Assembly: GCF_022965805.1 (NCBI RefSeq)
Contig: NC_133105.1
Span: forward strand, 28,862,277 to 28,926,276
Length of the DNA stretch: 64,000 bases
Origin: Primulina eburnea
Taxonomy: Eukaryota; Streptophyta; Magnoliopsida; Lamiales; Gesneriaceae
Direction: 5' to 3'
Below the pieces are notes generated by a model. That model was not told the origin of the DNA. It worked only from the letters and a program-made list of their open reading frames with translations, and ran no database searches. This document shows, one piece after another, positions 59,258 to 64,000 of this stretch (its first letter is position 1; every line of letters starts with the position of its first letter). The translations under genes and the position numbers were made by a program.

Positions 59258-59830
59258 AGAGGAATCAAACGCTTGCTACAACCGTGGAAAATCCGGTCAC
59301 TTCAATGCTGATTGTCCCAAACCTAAGAAGGACAGTCAAGGCTCGACTGAAAGAAAGAAGAATTCATATGAGCACAAGAGGAGACCCAAGGATGATAAGA
59401 AGTCTTTCAGGAAGAAGCATGATGTGCTCTTAGCTGAAGAGAGTAAATCGAAATGGGCAGAAATTGACAGCGAAGAGTTAGAGCCAGAAACCTCATGCAG
59501 TTCCAGTGATGGTGAAGAGGAAGTGAAGTGTCTAATGGCTGGTGATACAGAAGTGGAGTCAAGCAGTCAACAGGTATTTAACTTCACCTCAACTGATTTC
59601 AATAGAGAATAACTCATTTCAACTCTTCATGACATGGTAAACGAGTACCACAAGCTTGCCTTATCTTTTGAAAAGGCCAGAGCAAAGAAAAATGATCTCA
59701 TAGAAAATAAAACCAAAACTGAAGTATTAGTTGATGTGTTGAGTCTAAAAGGTGAAATTTCTGAGCTCAATGCTGAAAGAAGCAGGAATCAATCAATGAT
59801 TCAGAAGTTGATGCTTGAACATTAAAAGCA
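59258..59830 (+). pseudogene. T7 Gag, zinc knuckle and coiled-coil part
   Basis: A knuckle remnant CYNRGKSGHFNADC (about 59270-59311) has Arg in place of the second Cys. Basic and acidic tracts follow (KRRPKDDKKSFRKK; EELEPETSCSSSDGEEE), then a helical, coiled-coil-like segment (59634-59825, LSLKGEISELNAERSRNQSM) broken by a stop at about 59611. This extension is typical of SIRE-type Gag. Confidence 0.8.
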
Positions 59831-60656
59831 AACTGAGCTTATTCAGGCTTGGAACAATTCATCTGTTGCATTAACTGAAATACAAAACTCATAGAAATTA
59901 GTTACTGATAAAACTGGTTTAGGGTTCAGTAACCAAGATGAAATGTCTTCCAATGATACTCAATCAAAACTGAATATGGATTAAGGGAAATACATTCACT
60001 TTGTCAAATCAGTTGTGGTACAAGAAAAACTGAGCAAAATAAACTGGTTGAACAGCCTACTGAAAGTACGAACAAGGCTAAAAGATATGGTATTGGTTAT
60101 AGCCAAAAAGTTTTAACTGACTCACGGAGTCAGTCGTCAAAAAAATTCAGCAAGAATTATTCAAATGGCTAATCCAATTACTATAACAACAAGCCAGTTC
60201 AGAAAAGATATCGGCTGAACAATCAGTTGAACAAAGAAAAATCACATGTTGTCTCATCTGCACACTACACACCAAGCACACACAGATCGAGAAAGACCAT
60301 CTTGAATAAAGCAACTGGACAGTCAGTTAGACTGATTCAAGTTTGGGTTCCTAAAGGACTATCAATTTTGGACCCAAATAGAAAAGGGTACCAAAATTAT
60401 ATCTTGTGTGTGATTGCAGGTAACAGGTACAAGCAAGGAATCAATCTAGTACTGGGATAGTGGATGCTCACGACACATGGCAGGAGATGCAAACTTGTTA
60501 TCTCAACTGATCAAGTACACTAGTCCAAACATCAGTTTCGGAGATAATTCCAAAGGTAAAACTGTGGGTAATGGTAAGCTTATACATGGTAACTTTATCA
60601 TTAATGATGTTTTATTAGTTGAGAATCAAGTATAATCTGATTAGCATTAGTCAATT
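59831..60656 (+). pseudogene. T7 gag-pol connector and protease remnant
   Basis: Frame-shifted sequence rich in CAGTT words. YWDSGCSRHMAGD at about 60447-60485 is the copia protease active site (DSG). QVWVPKG at about 60335 is a typical motif just upstream. Several stops are present. Confidence 0.75.
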
Positions 60657-61690
60657 ATGCGTTATGGATTCTCATTTCAGTTTGACAAAAATTCTTGTTC
60701 AGTCAAAGATGCAACTGATGAGGTCATACTAACTAGCACACTGTGTGGAAACACTTACAAAGTCAGTTGGAATGATCAACCTTATGCACCAGTATGTTTT
60801 ATTGCTTCAAAATCTTCTAAAAACTGGTTGTGGCATAAGAGATTAAACCACCTGAACTTTAAATCTATTGCATATATGAGTAATCACGATCTTGTCACTG
60901 GTTTGCCCAAAATGGATTTTACCAAATATAAAATTTTCTCAGCATGTCAGTTTGGTAAACAAGTTAAATCTTCTTTTAAAAACAAGGGTCGTAAATATTC
61001 TTCCCGATGCTTAGAGCTGTTACATATGGATCTATTTGGTCCAATACCAGTCATGAGCTTAGGGGGAATGAAATAGACCTTGGTGGTTGTAGATGATTTT
61101 TCAAAATTTACTTGGTTTATTTTTCTCAAATCCAAAGACCAAACTTCTGCACAACTGATCAAGCTTTTTAAAAGAATATTAAACGAGAAATCAGTTGGAA
61201 TTGATAGAATCAGATCCGATCGAGGAACTGAATTCATCATTCAAATTTTTTAGAAAATGCTAGAATTAAGCATGAGCTCTCAGCAGCTATAACTCCTCAG
61301 CAAAATGGTGTAGCTGAGAGGAGAAATCGAACGCTCAAAGAAGCTGCTAGAACAATGCTTGCTGATTCTGGTATTTCTCAAAGGTTTTGGGCAGAGGCAG
61401 TAAACAGTGCGTGTTATACTCAGAACAGATCGATGATTAATAAAAATCATTTGAAAACACCTTATGAGATCTGGCATGGACGAAAAAGTGTGGTTTCTTA
61501 CTTCAAAATATTCGGCTGCAGATGTTTTATTCTTGACAATGGAAAAAATCATTTAAAATCCTTTGATGCTAAATCTGTAGAAGGAATATTTCTGGGATAT
61601 TCGTCAGTTAACAAAGCTTATAGAGTCTTTAACAAGAGCACACTAAATTTTGAAGAGTCTATAATATGTTTTTTTTTATGAAACTGTACT
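60657..61690 (+). pseudogene. T7 integrase remnant
   Basis: GAG-pre-integrase/zinc-binding block WHKRLNHLNFKSI (about 60828) and CQFGKQVKSSF; core with LLHMDLFGPI (first Asp, about 61020), RSDRGTEF (second Asp, about 61215) and QQNGVAERRNRTL (Glu, about 61300), then KTPYEIWHGRKSV and EGIFLGYSSVNKAYRVFN. A stop after LGGMK and a frameshift near 61245 disrupt it. Confidence 0.9.
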
Positions 61691-62460
61691 AACTGATAAG
61701 CCAACTGATCCAGTTGAGCTAGTTGATCGATTTACAGATATCAGTTTGGAAGATGATAATGAAGAAGAGAATCATATCAATCGAGATAATCTTCAAACAC
61801 CTAAACCAGACGTGTTAGATCAACCAGTTGAACAGGAAGTTTTTCCTGATAATCGGTTGGAGGAGCCTATTGAGAATATTCAAGTACCAACTGATGCAGC
61901 AACTAAAACAGAAAACATTCAGTTGCCTACTAAAGTAATTGCTGATACAGAAGCAACAAACGTTGAACTCAGATGGAAGAAATCACATCCTCCAGAATTG
62001 GTGATAGGTGATCCATCTGACCCGGTAAGAACAAGGTATCAAATTCTCAACTTATTTATTCACTCAGATTTTGTATCGCAATTGGAACCGAAGAAAACTG
62101 ATGAAGATCTTGCTGATTCAAACTGGACAAATGAAATGCAAGAGGAGCTGAATCAGTTTATCCATAACAATGTCTGAAACTTAGTTCCAAGACTAGTTTC
62201 AAAAACTGTTATGGGTACAAAATGGGTGTACAGGAATAAACTGAACGAAGATGGTTCAGTTGTGCGCAACAAGGCGAGACTGGTAGCTCAAGGATACAGG
62301 CAAGAAGAAGGAATTGATTATGATGAAACATATGCACCAGTTGCAAGACTGGAAGCTATCATAATATTCCTTGCCTATGCATCATTCAAGAACTTCAAAG
62401 TCTACCAGATGGATGTAAAGAGTGCATTCTTGAATGGCCAGTTGTAAGAAGAAGTATATG
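61691..62460 (+). pseudogene. T7 RT, N-terminal part
   Basis: An acidic linker (EDDNEEENHINRDN) leads to WTNEMQEELNQF (about 62120) and the RT blocks [20 protein letters not shown] (about 62213), [15 protein letters not shown] and [14 protein letters not shown] (about 62405), interrupted by stops after NNV and GQL. Confidence 0.9.
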
Positions 62461-63609
62461 TTGAACAACCTCCAGGTTTTATCAATCATCACTTTCCTGA
62501 TCATGTCTACCATTTGAACAAAGCCTTATATGGTCTTAAACAAGCTCCAAGAGCTTGGTATGAAACTTTTTCAAAATTTCTAACTGATCACAATTTTTCT
62601 GTTGGATCAGTGGATAAGACATTGTTCAAATTTTTAAGGAATGATCACATTTTACTTGTTCAAATTTATGTTGATGACATCATATTTGGGTCAACTAACC
62701 CCAAATTATGCTAGAAATTTGCTAAGTTGATGCAGGAGAAATTTGAAATGATCATGATGGGTGAACTGACATTCTTTCTTGGACTACAAGTGAAGCAACT
62801 GGAGACGGGAACTTTTATAAGTCGGACTAAATACACGAAGGAGTTGCTGAAGAAATTTGGAATGGAATCGTGTTCAGCTGCAAGTACTTCCATGAGCTCA
62901 TCAGTAAAACTGGACATTGGTCAAGGGGGAATATCAGTTGAGGTGACACTTTACAGAGGTTTAATAGGTTCATTATTATACCTAATTGCTAGTCGTCATG
63001 ATATTGTATTTGATGTCTGTATGTGTGCTAGATTTCAGGCAAACCCTAAGCCATCACATTTTTCAGCTGTCAAGCGTATTTTAAAATATCTCAAGGGCAC
63101 ACAAAATGTTGGGTTATGGTATTCTAAAGACTCTGCTTTCAATTTAGTTGGATATTCAGATGCAGATTATGCAGGATGTAAGCTTGATAGTAAAAGTACA
63201 AGTGGATCATGTCAGTTTCTAGGAGACATACTGATCTCTTGGTTCAGCAAGAAGCAAACATCCATAGCAACTTCCACAACTGAAGCAGAATACCTTGCTG
63301 CTGGAAGCTGTTGAGCTAAACTGATCTAGGTTCAGCAACAACTGAGAGATTATGGAGTTTACGCTAAAGAATCGCTCATATTCTGTGACAATACAAGCAC
63401 GATTGCTACTACCTACAATCCAGTTCTTCACTCGAGAACCAAGCACATAGATGTCAGGCATCACTTCATCAGAGATCATGCCTTGAAGAAGGATATCAGA
63501 CTGTAATATGTCTCAACTAAACAACAAGAAGCAGATATCTTCACTAAACCATTGTCCGAGACTAAGTTTTGTCACTTTCGCAATATACTTGGATTAATTG
63601 ATTTATCCT
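62461..63609 (+). pseudogene. T7 RT C-terminal part and RNase H
   Basis: EEVYVEQPPGFINHHFP, LYGLKQAPRAWYETF (about 62525) and IYVDDIIFGSTN with the catalytic YVDD (about 62668). RNase H motifs YSDADYAGCKLDSKSTSG (about 63155), STTEAEYLAAGSC (about 63275) and HSRTKHIDVRHHF (about 63430), ending FTKPLSETKF and ILGLIDLS. In-frame stops follow PKLC, GSC and KKDIRL. Confidence 0.9.
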
Positions 63610-63901
63610 AATCAGTTTTACTGTTGATATCAGTTTTTAATTAATTTGTGTCATCTGTCAGTTCTATTGTCATTTACTGTTCATTCAGTTCGTCTTTCAT
63701 CCATTTGAATTTCAACTGATGTCAGTTAATTTTTTTTGGCAGTTATTATGTTCAGTTCGTCCTTTATCCATTTGAATTTCAACTGTTGTCAGTTAATATT
63801 TTGTCAGTTATCATGTTCAGTTTATGAATTACTTATCAACTGATTAGATTAACTATTGCAGGAAAATAAAAGACAAAGATAAACTGAAATAAACATTTTA
63901 T
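63610..63901 (+). repeat. T7 3' region with CAGTT-rich repeats
   Basis: Non-coding on the plus strand. A tandem duplication of about 67 bp is visible (CAGTTCGTC...CCATTTGAATTTCAACTG at 63686 and 63753), and about fourteen CAGTT/AACTG words occur in 250 bp. Confidence 0.75.
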
Positions 63902-64000
63902 TTATTTAAAGAAATTGGTACGGATTGCATCAAAAAATTCTTCCTCAACAAAAGACCTCCACTTGTTCAACCAACGGGATAAATCTCCAGTGGAAGTCTT
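63902..64000 (-). CDS. Antisense ORF C-terminus in the T7 3' region (partial)
   Basis: On the minus strand an open frame enters from the right edge and ends with TAA at 63904-63902: at least 32 codons, ending NKWRSFVEEEFFDAIRTNFF then Lys. The composition is protein-like and GC-richer than the AT-rich sequence next to it. No function recognised; extra antisense ORFs near the 3' LTR are known in some plant retrotransposon lineages. The start lies outside the window. Confidence 0.45.
   Translation of the reverse strand, partial: KTSTGDLSRWLNKWRSFVEEEFFDAIRTNFFK

Larger units (their letters stand above)
44850..64000 (+). mobile_element. T7: SIRE/Maximus-type copia element (incomplete)
   Basis: Plus orientation: 5' LTR pieces at 44850-45582, 48944-49012 and 58180-58354, primer site, gag, coiled-coil region, protease, integrase, RT, RNase H and a long 3' region running off the window. 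The coiled-coil extension of Gag and the antisense ORF at the right edge fit SIRE/Maximus elements. Many stops and frameshifts show a dead copy. S5 and T8 are inserted in its 5' LTR. Confidence 0.85.

Overview
This window is plant nuclear DNA made almost entirely of nested transposable elements. The organism is very probably a eudicot: the evidence is long-LTR Ty3/gypsy chromoviruses, Ty1/copia elements including a SIRE/Maximus-type one, initiator-Met-tRNA primer sites (TGGTATCAGAGC) throughout, and a Helitron, a hAT element and a small GTGAGACsGTCTCAC element. I found no host gene, tRNA, rRNA or CRISPR array. The density of nesting suggests pericentromeric or other heterochromatin (inference).

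Layout, with names used below. T1 (118-13574, minus) is a decayed Ty3/gypsy element. It holds a hAT-type DNA element (2939-7151, TSD CTTAAATT), which itself holds a Helitron (3330-6544), and a solo LTR S1 (8197-9980). T2 (plus) has a 5' LTR starting at 13722 and ending at 28393. That LTR was split by the full-length Tekay-type element T3 (14267-22091, TSD ATTAC) and by solo LTR S2 (22787-27848, TSD GGAAA), and S2 was split by solo LTR S3 (24821-27710, TSD GGTGT). T2's gag follows and is cut at about 29415, where it joins a truncated T3-family LTR. T4 (30503-36274, minus) is a gypsy element with no recognisable coding sequence, carrying solo LTR S4 (31857-33212, TSD GTAAC). T5 is a copia LTR split by T6 (36895-44699, TSD GAAGA), a minus-strand sister of T3. 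From about 44850 to the window end lies T7, a SIRE-type copia element. Its 5' LTR was split by solo LTR S5 (45583-48938) and by the copia element T8 (49013-58174, TSD ATTTT). T7's gag-pol and 3' region fill the rest, and an antisense ORF enters from the right edge.

No autonomous element is intact. T3 has three frameshifts; T6 keeps one frame but has four in-frame stops; T8 has lost its integrase core although its LTRs are almost identical; T1, T2, T4 and T7 are degraded.

Two observations stand out. First, several unrelated LTRs carry arrays of short CG-rich palindromes. In three of them (S1, S2, S4) the array ends 46-48 bp upstream of a TATA box, and LTRs of one family carry different palindrome units in the same slot between alignable flanks. 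Second, the two otherwise near-identical LTRs of T8 differ by a precise 105-bp inversion with about 180 bp of accompanying loss or gain.
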